Shown here one piece after another: positions 22,703 through 32,932 of a stretch of 64,000 nucleotides of DNA. This DNA comes from Imbricaverruca yamaguchii (taxonomy: Eukaryota; Arthropoda; Thecostraca; Neoverrucidae): positions 97,264 to 161,263 of the forward strand of contig JAOTOL010000905.1 of assembly GCA_034440575.1 (NCBI GenBank), read 5' to 3'. A model generated the notes under the pieces. The model saw nothing but the letters and a program-made list of their open reading frames with translations, had not been told where the DNA came from and did no database searches. Every line of letters begins with the position of its first letter. The first letter of the stretch is position 1. The position numbers were made by a program, and so were the translations under genes.

Positions 22703-22982
22703 CAGTGTCCTAAAATTACTTCACCATTAACTGTGTGGATGAAGAAAGAAGTTGCTTGGGAATAGTGAAAGATTGGAAGAAAATAAAGGATCTCCACTTA
22801 AGGATCAAAAAAGCAGAATGCCTTTCACTTCAGTCATATGCATTTTACATTATTTAGCAGTTGTGTGATGATGACCGCCCACACATCATGTCGCAAAATG
22901 GTAAAAACCTAAGACAAGGATGAAATAGCACAATTCCATTAACTGTGAATTTCCAGGCCACATTTTCAATTATTTTACACTG
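22703..22982 (-). mobile_element. hAT-like MITE, copy 2
   Basis: 280 bp, inverse orientation to copy 1, with ends CAGTGTCCTAAAATTACTTC and ..ttattttacactg. Perfect 8-bp duplication ccccatgg at 22695-22702 and 22983-22990. Inserted in the intron upstream of the ZF1 exon. Confidence 0.93.
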
Positions 22983-23526
22983 CCCCATGGTCACCCATAT
23001 ACCAGAGTTAGACTTACATCTCAGAGTCAGAAGGTAGGTTCCAGGCCATTAAATTCGGAGATAGTCTTATACTTGCTTTCAGACAAGGAACCCACTTGTA
23101 TGTTTACCGACGTAGGATACCGAATTTTGCTTTAGCATTAAAGAACTATGAGATTAAGGGATAAGATTACATTACAGGAATAATGGCATTGAAGAATAAC
23201 CAGATAAGACAAACAAGTAGAAAAAGGTACAACTTGAGACATAGCCATATACTTTGTCCGTAGCTATACAGAGTCCTTCGCATGGAAAACAAATTACAGC
23301 TTAATAGTAAACATATTTTCGCGTCGTCATCCAGGAGCATTATGCTTGCACAATTTCTTTGCAAACACCAGTTAATTTTCCAGCGTAAAAATTGCCTCAT
23401 ACTTCCCTGAAGAGAACAATGTTCTGGACGGCCATACTGGCTGTTATATGAGTTCTGGGGCGCATCAACCAATTCCCAGCACGAACCGAGCCACCACTGG
23501 AGACCCGACGAACCCCGTTCACCGAC

Positions 23527-23737
23527 CGTTTTCTTCTTCTTGACGGCGCCCCGTTTGGCGGCGCCGCCGGCGGTGTCGGCTGCGGCGGCGCCGTCGCGGG
23601 GGCAGAACGTCTCGTCGGCGGGGTCGTCCGGGTCGCTGAGGTCACCGGCGACGGGGTCCGGGTCGCTGGCGTCGCCGGCGGCGCCCGGGTCGGAGGGCGT
23701 GGCCGGCGGCGGTTTCCAGTCGGGGTCCCGGTCGGCA
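23527..23737 (-). CDS. zinc-finger protein, acidic/proline linker exon
   Basis: 211 nt on the minus strand. Acceptor cgccgccgtgtgccacag, entry phase 2; donor ACG|GTCGGT, exit phase 0. It encodes ADRDPDWKPPPATPSDPGAA, then several DPD/SDPDDP acidic clusters, and ends in a basic patch (KRGAVKKKKT) that could be a nuclear localisation signal. Such low-complexity acidic linkers between the N-terminal domain and the fingers are common in this class. Both phases match neighbours. The donor is not ideal; CGGTCG|GTGAAC is an alternative. Confidence 0.75.
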
Positions 23738-23784
23738 CTGTGGCACACGGCGGCGGTGGTAAATTATTATTATTTATTTAAAAA

Positions 23785-24062
23785 ATAATCCGAGTTGTTG
23801 TTGGGGTGGCTTGAGGGGGTCTGTTGCTAATCAGAGCTTGTTGCGTGAAGCCTGGCCCCACCCGATCCATGAACTCCAGTTCAACGGCAGAATTTAGACC
23901 GAAAGTTTAACGTGCCGCCAATGCACCGACACGGCCGCCCGGTGCTCGTCCCCGGCCTTATCGGGCCAGCCAACTGACACTCCCGGCCGGGGGCTAAATT
24001 CGACCCTGTGTTGCGACGGGGGACCGTGCAGGCCAGCACTCTAACCAACGGCTACCGGGGCG
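23785..24062 (-). mobile_element. tRNA-derived SINE, family D
   Basis: From the 3' end (ccgagttgttgttggggtgg) to a tRNA-like head (actctaaccaacggctaccg). The body has gtttaacgtgccgccaatgc and gcccggtgctcgtccccggc. The same family occurs at 49572-49905 and 52385-52727. Confidence 0.85.
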
Positions 24063-24064
24063 GC

Positions 24065-24460
24065 AAATTTCGTGAAATAGGGTGGAATATACCACCTTCT
24101 GCACGCTCGTTTGTTTATTGGTTGGTTCACGACAAACTTTATGCACATTCACGGCTACTGGCGCCGCCCACACTGTTTCGCCGGTGAGCCGCGGGATTGG
24201 GAAATGTCCTGAATGGCGCTAGAGTCGAACCCGGGACCTTTGGTACCCATAGCCCGACACCTTAAACACTCGGCCATCCCGCCCCACCTTCTGAACGCTC
24301 AATCGACATCCTTCCCCAAGGAGTATCCACATCCTGCTCCTTGGAGCCTTCACCATCAGCTCGAAGTGCCCACACCATTAGCTCGAATTTGTGCCTGAGC
24401 CATCGAAAGCATTTTATATGACGCTAATTCCATGGCAAATTTCGACATCCCACTGTGCTC
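24065..24460 (+). repeat. dispersed repeat R1, interrupted by a SINE
   Basis: ttcgtgaaatagggtggaat ataccaccttctg is continued after the SINE at 24109-24285 by aacgctcaatcgacatcctt and caccatcagctcgaa. The uninterrupted counterpart is at 45425-45620. Confidence 0.85.
24109..24285 (-). mobile_element. SINE family A, full length, nested in repeat R1
   Basis: Reverse complement of family A with A box (cactcggccatcccgcc). Target duplication accttctgNacgctc at 24094-24108 and 24286-24300, one mismatch in 15. The copy of R1 at 45425-45620 has a single unduplicated 'ctttctgaacactc' at the matching place. Confidence 0.92.
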
Positions 24461-24603
24461 GTTTCGACATATCACACCTAACGAAAAACTCTTAGCCCTG
24501 CACAGTGGCCTCACTTCAGGCCACGAACGTCAGCTGGTTATGTGGGAGTCGGCAGCATGACACACACACAGATGTCCAGCTGAACAGATACATTATCACA
24601 TAC

Positions 24604-24770
24604 AGTGGTGGTGGTTATTGGTTCTACGACACGTCGACTGTTGAGTCATGTAGCGTCGCCAATCTCCCACGCCGATTGGTCGCGGGCGAAGAGTAGCGAC
24701 AGGCGAGACTCGAACCCACAATCTTTCGATTGTGAGACGTGCAACTTACCCCTAGACCACTCGTCCCCGT
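24604..24770 (-). mobile_element. SINE family B
   Basis: Tail ggttctacgacacgtcgact, core attggtcgcgggcgaagagt, head with B box gagactcgaacccacaatct and A box side cttacccctagaccactcgt. A tRNA-derived element in the intron between the 23.5- and 26.5-kb zinc-finger exons. Confidence 0.88.
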
Positions 24771-24944
24771 CGGCTTTCACCGGAGCCGGCAACATATCGC
24801 ACGTACACACGCACAGATGTCTACATGAGCAAGGAAATTCTCGAATACGATGGGATTAGAAAACAAAAGCAAAACCACCGAAATATAGCCATTGCAAATC
24901 GGCTGTTCACAACATATCGTGGATTATTTTACAACGCATCCGCC

Positions 24945-25085
24945 TGCTGCGTGCTACGGCGTCGCCAAGCTCTCGCGCAGGCCGGTCGCGGGTCGACTCG
25001 GTGATCACAACGGTTGTGGGATTCGAACCCACGATCTAACGACGAAGAGTACAAGGCCCTACCGACCGAGCTGCCGCGACCACGG
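24945..25085 (-). mobile_element. SINE family C
   Basis: Contains cggcgtcgccaagctctcgc, the core ccggtcgcgggtcgactcgg, B box ggattcgaacccacgatcta and A-box side gaccgagctgccgcgaccac. Lys-type head like the plus-strand copy at 52144-52310. Confidence 0.78.
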
Positions 25086-25120
25086 CTTCCTGGTCGCTGA
25101 GGTTCCTGGGGCTGACCTCG

Positions 25121-25230
25121 TATTTGGTGGGCAACTGGTTGAGTGTCCACAGTGCAACCAAGAAGGGCCCTTGTGGCTCATAGTTGCACTAATCTTTTAT
25201 GTCTGCATGTCTTTACGACCACGCTTTCCA
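25121..25230 (+). repeat. dispersed repeat, copy 2
   Basis: Matches 3081-3190: ggtgggcaactggttgagtg, then gaagggcccttgtggctca, then a shared tail 'ttgcactaatctttTatgtct'. Class unknown. Confidence 0.75.
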
Positions 25231-25764
25231 ACATACCAAACCATCCTAAAAGCTGGACAACATTTTCATAGGTTCCCCAATGACACCGCATTTGCAAGTT
25301 TTGCGTCCGACGAAAACTGCGTGGCACACAGCAACATGGTGGAATCTCCCGGGAGGAAGTACCACCACCAAACTGTGAGTCACGCGCCACATATCCGGGA
25401 GGAAGTATCGAGGTGGATTCGAGCCTCCTTGAGTCCCGGCAGGTGTCCCTAGCAGACTAACTAAAACCTCGCAACAGGGTCACACCCTGGCATGGATTAG
25501 ACCGAGCAATGACTACCGCGGATTCTTAACTGCCCAATTTACATGCGAAGAATGATCAGCCTCCACACGCAGTACTTAAGCACGTCGCATATCGACCTCA
25601 CGAGCGGCGTGAATGTCGGCTGACCTTCGGTGCGCGCTTTTGTGTTGATAAGTCAGCATCCAAGACAAACGTAACTATACCGAGATACTGTATCCTTAAT
25701 GGCACGCAATGAAGTCCTCAGTCGTCGTCTATTTAATAAGTTATCCCCAAGCCACAGAGACCAA

Positions 25765-26330
25765 CACGGGCGAAGTACAGTTGGACGTGGCTTGAGCAAT
25801 CCGACGCCGAGGCCATATAAAGACTCTGCTTGACCAATGCTCGAGGAGTGGATATTTAAGAAGAGCTATATTCGGATATGGAGAATAATATCTTATGCTG
25901 TAAACTTGTATTGTAGACCAAGTCACATCATAGACAATCCCCTTACCTGAAGTTGCATTGCGAAATGTTCATGCATCACCATTCCTTATTCAGAGCATGC
26001 ACATGCTACTTATAATCGAGTTAGTTAGTTATTAGGGCTTTAGGGTGCATCAACTACTTTGGTCATGCAGCGCCCATACTTATAATCGAGGTACTGTCAG
26101 AAAGGAGACACGAATACTTCATAAGCATGCATCAAGGAGCAAGATGCCGATATTTTTTTCCGCAAAGGATGTCGATTGAGTGTTCTAGAGTGGCATATTC
26201 CACCCGATTTCACGAATAACGCATCACCGTGTACGAGGTACAGCTGCACGCAGCATGAACAATCCGACGCCGAGGCCATAGGAAGAACCCGCTTGAGGGA
26301 CACTCGCGGGCGCGGCGTAACAGAGCGTGG
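25765..26330 (-). repeat. dispersed repeat R1 relatives, diverged
   Basis: The minus strand of 26150-26225 reads attcgtgaaatcgggtggaa then acactcaatcgacatcc, matching R1. The word caatccgacgccgaggccat occurs at both 25797 and 26261, so two partial copies seem to lie here. The LINE-tail fragment tagggtgcatcaactacttt lies between them at 26035-26085. Confidence 0.6.
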
Positions 26331-26505
26331 GCTGGGGGCCGGGGGTCGGGCCGGGGTTCGGGACGGAGGTCGGTGGTCGGGGGACGGAGGCAGGGGGTCG
26401 GGGTTCGGGCCGGGGGCCGGGACGGAGGTCGGGGTCGGGGGCCGGAGGCAGGGGGTCGGGGGTCGGGCCGGGGTCGGTGCCCGGGGGTCGGGGGTCGTAC
26501 CGTCA
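26320..26505. repeat. G-rich degenerate tandem (gggggtcggg/ccgggg)
   Basis: About 10-14 bp units of ggtcgggggccggg with 'acggaggt'. Low complexity, directly downstream of the donor at 26533 on the minus strand. Confidence 0.8.
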
Positions 26506-26533
26506 GCACACCCGCCCACGTCACGTGACACAC

Positions 26534-26627
26534 CTGTGGCAGGCCGGGTGTGACCACGTGACCGTGACGTCAGCCGTCGGCGGCGCCGCCTGGTGGCCGC
26601 CGCCGCAGTCGTCCTCGGCGGAGTCAT
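26534..26627 (-). CDS. zinc-finger protein, linker exon
   Basis: 94 nt on the minus strand. Acceptor cctgaccccggccaccag, entry phase 1; donor CACAG|GTGTGT, exit phase 2. It encodes DSAEDDCGGGHQAAPPTADV then TVTWSHPACH. The two phases fit the exons at 28043 and 23737 exactly. No domain; probably a flexible acidic linker. Short, so support rests on splice sites and phase. Confidence 0.68.
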
Positions 26628-26875
26628 CTGGTGGCCGGGGTCAGGTCAAGTCAGGTCTGGTCAGGGACTGCCAGCTCGTGTCACGTGCATCAGCTCAGAA
26701 CACGACCTATCAGAACAGGTCAGGTCGGCTAATGGTCTGCTGGAACAGGTCAGGTCGAATCAGGTGGGGTGCTGTTCAATCCAGCAATGATATCATAAAC
26801 CAAGTCAGATCAGGTCAATGTCAATAAACTCAGGCCGCGTCTTGTCGCGACAGGACTACCAGATCGTGATCGAAG

Positions 26876-26931
26876 CTCTTCACCTAATGTATATAGGTAC
26901 GGTCACGTACCTAGGTACATTAGGTGAAGAG
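26876..26931. other. long perfect-arm inverted repeat
   Basis: Left arm ctcttcacctaatgta (26876-26891) and right arm tacattaggtgaagag (26916-26931) are exact inverses. Pairing extends inward to 26-bp arms with two mismatches around a 4-base gtca loop. A third 'tgtacctaggcacggtcacg' copy follows. It could extrude as a cruciform or be a small MITE end pair; no protein context. Confidence 0.85.
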
Positions 26932-27119
26932 ACATGTACCTAGGCACGGTCACGGGGCACACTTCCTCGCCGGCGCGTCTCTGACGGAAAAGACACCTTG
27001 AGCAGGGGGGGGAGACACATGCCCCAGCACCCATCCTCCACCCTGTGCTCAGCCCTGTGACGGCGGGTGGAAGCGATAAGTGGAGGACACGCGGCGGAAG
27101 TTCACACTATCGCATAACA

Positions 27120-27283
27120 TGTTGGCTGGCTGTTGGTTTTACGACACGTCGACCGTTGAGTCGTGTCGCGTCGCCAATCTCTCACGCCGATTGGTCGCGG
27201 GCGAAGAGTAGCGACAGGTGAGACTCGAACCCACAACCTTTCGATTGCGAGACGAGCAACTACCCCCAGACTACTCGTCCCCA
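27120..27283 (-). mobile_element. SINE family B
   Basis: Tail gttttacgacacgtcgaccg, core attggtcgcgggcgaagagt, head agactcgaacccacaacctt. The flanks share cgcataaca (27111-27119 and 27284-27292), probably the target duplication. Confidence 0.87.
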
Positions 27284-27424
27284 ACGCATAACACGTGTTG
27301 GCGATATTATAGGACGCGTCGACTGCTGCTGTCACATAACGTGTCCAACTTTCACACAGTCGAGTCGCTGGTGAGGGACAACAGCGGCTGGGACTTGGCC
27401 TACAGTTGCGAGGGCTCACTTGTT

Positions 27425-28042
27425 AGGACCCACACCTGCCTGGACCCACATCTGCCAGGACCCACAGCTGCCAGGACCCACAGCTGCCAGGACCCACAGC
27501 TGCCAGGACCACATCTGCCAGACCCACACTGCCAGGACCCACAGCTGCCAGGACCCACACCTGCCAGGACCCACACCTGCCAGGACCCACACTGCCAGGA
27601 CCCACATCAGAACCCACAGCTGCCAGGACCCACAGCTGCCAGGACCCACATCTGCCAGGACCCACATCTGCCAGGACCCATACTGCCAGACCCACATCTG
27701 CCAGGAGCCACAGCTGCCAGGACCCACAGCTGCCAGGACCCACAGCTGCCAGGACCCACAGCTGCCAGGACCCACAGCTGCCAGGACCCACATTCAGGAC
27801 CCACAGCTGCCAGGACCCACAACCAAGCGACGACAAACCCACAACTGCCAGGACCCACAGCTGCCAGGACCCACAGCAGTGACGACAGGACCCACAGCTG
27901 CCAGGGCCCACATCTGCCAGGACCCACAGCTGCCAGGACCCACAGCTGCCAGGACCCACAGCTGCCAGGACCCACAGCTGCCAGGACCCACATGTCAGAA
28001 CCCACAGCAGTGACGACAGGACCCACAGCAGCCAGGACCCAC
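27425..28042. repeat. 16-bp minisatellite starting at a splice donor
   Basis: About 35 copies of cagctgccaggaccca and short variants. On the minus strand it starts at the donor of the exon at 28043-28160: CAG|GTGGGTCCTGG..., with tgggtcctggcagctg then repeating. It fills the 5' part of that intron. Confidence 0.95.
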
Positions 28043-28160
28043 CTGTCAGCTCGGCGGCTGACGGCTTCCAGCCGGAGTAGCTGACGGCGCGCCTCCTCAC
28101 CGTCCTGCCGAACCGTCCCCGGAGGCGCCGCGTCAGCTGGGCCAGCCGCTGCTCCAGCTC
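28043..28160 (-). CDS. zinc-finger protein, basic coiled-coil exon
   Basis: 118 nt on the minus strand. Acceptor gtgctgtgtccgtcag, phase 0; donor ACAG|GTGGGT, phase 1. It encodes ELEQRLAQLTRRLRGRFGRT then VRRRAVSYSGWKPSAAELT. Leu/Gln/Arg heptad-like spacing suggests a short coiled coil continuing the helix that ends the ZAD-like exon (..VELRLK|ELEQRL..). Phases match both neighbours. Confidence 0.8.
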
Positions 28161-28254
28161 CTGACGGACACAGCACACTGACACTCAGTACAGCACATCT
28201 AGAACACACACATACATATACAGCTCCTGCCGAACACGGCAAACTGACGCTCAA

Positions 28255-28365
28255 TATATATCACATACATACAAGACAGACACACTGACAAACATACATA
28301 TATACATACACATGCATATACTATACAGATGTGCACATATACATAACATATATATATATATATAC

Positions 28366-28402
<37 letters not shown>

Positions 28403-28505
28403 TCACATAATGCATTCATAGACACATACATTCATACATACCACATACATACACATACATACACACATACATACATACATACCTACAATATACATGCAAC
28501 ACACA
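28255..28505. repeat. (TA)n/(CATA)n microsatellite
   Basis: Long tatata runs followed by acatacat units. Intronic in the zinc-finger model. Confidence 0.93.
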
Positions 28506-28604
28506 TACAATATGCTTGTATGTGTATGGGTATGCATGCATATAGGCCTTAATGCATGTAGTTATGCACATGGATGTGTATGCATGTATTCACTTGGTAG
28601 ACAG

Positions 28605-28962
28605 GTGAACCTCACCTTCAGCCTGACCGCAGCTCAGAGCCCCACCTTCAGCCTGACCAGCAGCTGTAGAGCCTCACCTTCAGCCTGACCAGCAGCTGTA
28701 GAGCCTCACCTTCAGCCTGAGCTCCACCTGGTCGGCGTCCTCCAGCAGCTGCAGAGCCTCACCTTCAGCCTGACCAGCAGCTGTAGAGCCTCACCTTCAG
28801 CCTGACCAGCAGCTGTAGAGCCTCACATTCAGCCTGACCCAGTCCCAGCAGCTGCAGAGTCTCACCTTCAGCCTGACCACCACCTGGTCCCAGCAGGTGT
28901 AGAGCCTCACCTTCAGCCTGAGCTCCACCTGGTCGGCGTCCTCCAGCAGCACAGAACCTCAC
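28605..28962. repeat. minisatellite made of the ZAD-exon end and its donor
   Basis: About nine units of roughly 37 bp such as cctcaccttcagcctgacca then gcagctgtagag. Some keep the longer exon copy gagctccacctggtcggcgt. On the minus strand each carries CTGAAG|GTGAGG, the donor of the exon at 28963-29134. Confidence 0.92.
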
Positions 28963-29134
28963 CTTCAGCCTGAGCTCCACCTGGTCGGCGTCCTCCAGCA
29001 GCTGGAGGCAGGCCAGACACACCACGTCGCTGTGCACCCGCTCGGCCGGCAGCAGACAGTCCAGCAGCAGCTCCAGCTTGACGCAGAGCGGCGTCTTGGA
29101 GGCGGCCAGGATGTTGGACTCGCCGAAGATCTCG
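28963..29134 (-). CDS. zinc-finger protein, ZAD-like dimerisation exon
   Basis: On the minus strand this exon ends at CTGAAG|GTGAGG in phase 0. It encodes IFGESNILAASKTPLCVKLE, then LLLDCLLPAERVHSDVVCLA, then CLQLLEDADQVELRLK. The spacing of a helix, 'LP..V..D.VCxxC...L' and a long following helix resembles the second half of the arthropod ZAD (zinc-finger-associated) domain, which pairs two CxxC motifs and dimerises. The first CxxC is not in this exon and was not found upstream, so the assignment is partial. The acceptor is uncertain: gtggtcgag|ATC (phase 0), or a cccacag site inside the neighbouring repeat (phase 1). Confidence 0.7.
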
Positions 29135-29154
29135 ACCACGCCGGGGGGGGGGTT

Positions 29155-29665
29155 GCAGGGAGGGTGGGTCACAGGGGAAGGGTGGGTCACCACTCCTGTG
29201 GGCAGCGTCGGGTGGGTCACAGGGGAAGGGTGGGTCACCACTCCTGTGGGCAGAGGAAGGGTGGGTCACAGGGGAAGGGTGGGTCACCACTCCTGTGGGC
29301 AGAGGAAAATGTGGGGGGTGGGTCACCACTCCTGTGGGCAGGTGGGGTGGGTGGGTCACCACTCCTGTGGGCAGGGGGGTGGGTCACAGGGGAAGGGGTG
29401 GGTCACCACTCCTGTGGGCAGCGTCGGGGTGGGTCACAGGGGAAGGGTGGGTCACCACTCCTGTGGGCAGCGTCGGGGTGGGTACAGGGGAAGGGTGGGG
29501 CAGCGTCGGGGTGGGGGGGAAGGGTGGGTCACCACTCCTGTGGGCAGCGTCGGGGTGGGTCACAGGGGAAGGGTGGGTCACCACTCCTGTGGGCAGCGTC
29601 GGGGTGGGTCACAGGGGAAGGGTGGGTCACCACTCCTGTGGGCAGCGTCAGGGTGGATCGAAGAG
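29155..29665. repeat. minisatellite, about 50-bp unit, with embedded acceptor-like sites
   Basis: About ten units of gggtcaccactcctgtgggc followed by agcgtcggggtgggtcacag and gggaagggt. On the minus strand each contains cgctgcccacag|GAGTGG, a good acceptor. The array lies directly 5' of the ZAD-like exon. Confidence 0.93.
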
Positions 29666-29669
29666 AAAG

Positions 29670-31455
29670 CACGGTGGTTCGCCTCTCCCACGGACGGGGT
29701 AAGGGTGGGTCAGAAGCGAAAGAGCTCGCTGCTTCTAAAGATGCAGGTGATGAGTGAAGGTCAAGGAAGCAAATGGCTCATCGCTCCAGCTGCCAGGAGG
29801 GCGGATCAAGAGCAATGGATCCGAGTCGGCTGTGGTTGGCCGAGGCCGGTCAAGAAACAGATACCCTCAGCTTTTGCTGCGATGGGTAAGTGTGGGGTGA
29901 GATACGACGGGTTCGCTGCTTTCGTTCCCATAGCGAATATAAGCTGTCGACTGTTGTCAGTGTTTGCACATAACTTCCTTGCGTTTATATGAAACAAAAT
30001 CAACACTGGCTGACGACTCCCTTACAACACACTTTTCACACCAGAAAGAGGACTTATCTTAAAGTGTTGATCAAATCGAAAACGAATCTTCTATTCTTCT
30101 CAAGTGGTTCAATAATCACAAATTGAAAATAAATTATATGGAAGCAGATGTTATATGTATTGGGAACACAAATCACACTGAGGGTAGTACCACTGAGGTA
30201 AGGAATACACCAGCTACAGCAAGCAAAATTGCAACCAAACAAATTTTAGTCACAATGCACGAACACCTCACATACAAAACTCACAAAAACCTGCAAAATG
30301 CACTGGCATCCCGGACTTTGATTCACAGTGGCTATTTCTTACCCCAATGCACTCAACACAGCGACTGTTGCACTGGTAGCCTCCTCAGTTGGCAACTGTA
30401 TTTTCCTTCGACACATGCAGAAAAAAACTCACGAGAGTTCAAATACTTATAAATGTCTGTGCAACTGGCAAAAGAATAGAAGAAACCCAATCACGCATCA
30501 CGGGAGACACTTGAACTTCGCTTCCCATCTGCACCTCGATGGGCACGACAATTCCCAACTGGCACGATGCTCTCAACTGCATCGAAACTGGCACCATGCT
30601 TCCCAAGCCAAAGTGAACGTCCACTGGGTGTACAACATTCAAAAGAAGAAGAACCTCGGGTTCTTTTACGACGTATTCAACCGCTAGGTTATGTAGCGAC
30701 GCCAACCTTTCACGCCGATTGGTCGCGGGTGGACTCGGTAAACGCCGTCGGTTGTGAGAATCGAACCCACAATCTGGCGATCAAGAGTCCGACACTACCA
30801 ACTGAGCTACCGCGGCCCCTGCACAACATTACATTTTTGTCCTTTCCAAGAGCGGTGGATTTGGCGCAGGATCCTGTTCCGGGAAAATGTGACGCTGCTC
30901 ATTTATATTTTTTTTGTCAAGCAAGTGTGGGATCGCATCACACAGGTCAACAACCTTTGTCCCCAGTGTCCTGTACGTGAATGCTTTCACGTGTCCTTCC
31001 TTGGGCCCGTTGTCTTGACACGCTGGCGAGGTCGCTCTAACACCCCGGTACTCGACGAGGACGTGACCCGATGAGCAGACCAAAACTGAACAGACAACCG
31101 GACATTTCGGTCACTGCTATGTGACTTGGACTCATTTGCCTCACAATTACCAGTTGAAATTGGATCATCGTGTTAAGCCGCTGGCCTCTGTTTAATAGAT
31201 GCTCGCTCAGGATTGATTTGACCTCAAGTTATCCATGCATAACAAACTCTGAACACAGATCCACTTCTGGGGGGGTTTTTAGGCGTGCCGGACCATAAAA
31301 GTCATTTGCGCCGCCTTTTCCACTTCTCCCCACCTTTGATTGGTCTAGCCATCCTCCAGCTATCTCTCATTTGACTTTGGGTCAACCCCTCACATGTGTT
31401 TCACATCAAGTTACCAACCACACCTATGACGGCTAACCCCGGGTCAGCCATGCAC
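29670..31455. other. no confirmed gene; SINE and possible exon gap
   Basis: Apart from the SINE at 30668-30818 I see no supported exon. Minus- and plus-strand frames at 30830-31083 (for example a plus-strand LCPQCPVRECFHVSFLGP) are non-repetitive but lack splice or family support. If the 31.4-35.1 kb exons belong to the zinc-finger gene, at least one exon is missing here. Confidence 0.45.
30668..30818 (-). mobile_element. SINE family C
   Basis: Tail gacgtattcaaccgctaggt, core attggtcgcgggtggactcg, head with B box gagaatcgaacccacaatct and A-box side caactgagctaccgcggccc. Same family as 52144-52310. Confidence 0.83.
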
Positions 31456-31459
31456 CGAC

Positions 31460-31598
31460 CTTTGCTTGACCTCGACCAGACTGGGAGGAGGGCGGGAGTC
31501 CGTCATCTGCTGGACATACTGAGTCACGGCGTCCACCAGCTCCGCGTTGGGCGACATCTGTTGTTGGTCGGCGAAACCAGTAGTTGGTCGCTGCGCCA
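31460..31598 (-). CDS. exon C of the 31-35 kb minus-strand gene
   Basis: 139 nt on the minus strand. Acceptor gttgttttcatggcag, entry phase 1; donor CAAAG|GTCGGT, exit phase 2. It encodes (V)AQRPTTGFADQQQMSPNAEL then VDAVTQYVQQMTDSRPPPSL and VEVKQ. Hydrophilic, Gln-rich, with a probable amphipathic helix. Entry phase agrees with exon B. The exit phase does not fit the ZAD-like exon directly, so another exon is missing or this is a separate gene. Product not recognised. Confidence 0.62.
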
Positions 31599-32136
31599 CT
31601 GCCATGAAAACAACGGAACATTGTTATTTGGGCTTCAGGGCGCCTCGACCAGAATTGATCACACGCGGAAAAACAACGGAGCAGATCACAGGGGTTGAAC
31701 AAGCGATTGAACGTCAGTCATTGACTTCCTTCTAACAATTCTCGCTGTTGCCAGTTTGTTCTATTTCCTGCAGCCCATTCTTCCCAAAATGCAAATTCGC
31801 ATACAGCAATGAATGAGGGGGCTTAGGGGGCTTCGACTGCTTCGGTCATACAGCACAGCAATGAATGACACAGCACGTGCAGAAAGACCGGCCCTGGTCA
31901 CAGTTCACTTCACTGCCTGTGACCGTGTATGCAAATCAACTCCATTGTGGCTCTCCACACATAGATATGCAAGGAGGCAGGTCCCACCAACCCTAAGGTC
32001 TTGGAATCTCTTGGCCCCGTTTCAAAATTGGATCACTCAAACAAATTCTACTGACCTAATCTACACCAAGCGAGCGCGACACACCGAGGATGGCAGCAAC
32101 AGCCACAGTGGTGGTTGTGATAATGGTAGCATTGCT

Positions 32137-32700
32137 GCTGCTGCTTGTTGATAATGATAATAATAATGATAACGATGATAGCGATGATGATAACGACGGT
32201 GGTGATGTTAATGATGACAACGATGGTGGTGTTGATATTAATCATGCTGCTGATGGTGGTGGTGGTGGTGGTAACATTCATCATGATCATGATGATAATG
32301 GCAATAATAATAACAATGATGATGATGATGATGGTGGCAGTGATATTAATCATGCTGAGAAGGACGATGGTGATGGTGGCAATGTTGATCATGATGATGA
32401 TGACAATGACGATAATAATAATAATAATAATAATAATAATATGATGATGATGACGACGGGGTGGTGGTAATGCTGATCACGATGATGATGACAATGACGA
32501 TGATAATAGTAATAATGATGACGACGATGACGACAGTAATGATGACTATGACGATGACGACGGTGGTGGTGGTAATGCTGATCACGATGATGATGACAAT
32601 GACGATGATAATAGTAATAATGATGATGACGTGATGACGCCAGTAATGATGACGATGACGCCAGTAATGATGACGATGACGATGACGACGGCGGTGGCGA
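32137..32700. repeat. GAT/AAT trinucleotide-rich microsatellite
   Basis: Long runs of gatgatgataatgatgac type. All frames are open and give poly-Asp/Asn, poly-Met/Ile or poly-His/Ser translations, which are artefacts. It borders exon B on its intron side (starts just 3' of the donor at 32736). Confidence 0.95.
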
Positions 32701-32736
32701 CGCCACCATCAGCAGTGCCGGCACCTCCACACCTAC

Positions 32737-32932
32737 CCGTGACGTCTGCCGCCGGCTGGTACGGCTCCAGGCCGTCCACGGCCACCAGGGCCGAGTCGTG
32801 CTTCAGCGCGTGGCAGGCGGCGTCCAGCAGGCCGGCCGGGTCGGCCAGCAGGGTGGGCGTCAGGCCGCCACCGCTGCCGCCGACACTGCCGCCGGCTGCG
32901 GCCGGCCCGCAGGTGGTGATGGTGTACACCAG
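32737..32932 (-). CDS. exon B of the 31-35 kb minus-strand gene
   Basis: 196 nt on the minus strand. Acceptor tggtgttttcag, phase 0; donor ACGG|GTAGGT, phase 1. It encodes LVYTITTCGPAAAGGSVGGS, a Gly-rich turn, then LLADPAGLLDAACHALKHDS and ALVAVDGLEPYQPAADVT. Strong G/C third positions. Entry matches exon A, exit matches exon C. The acceptor and first about 25 bases are reiterated many times in the upstream intron. Function unknown. Confidence 0.72.

Noticed and set aside
32090..32730. Poly-Asp/Asn or His-rich protein
   Set aside because: Trinucleotide microsatellite open in all frames, next to the intron side of exon B.
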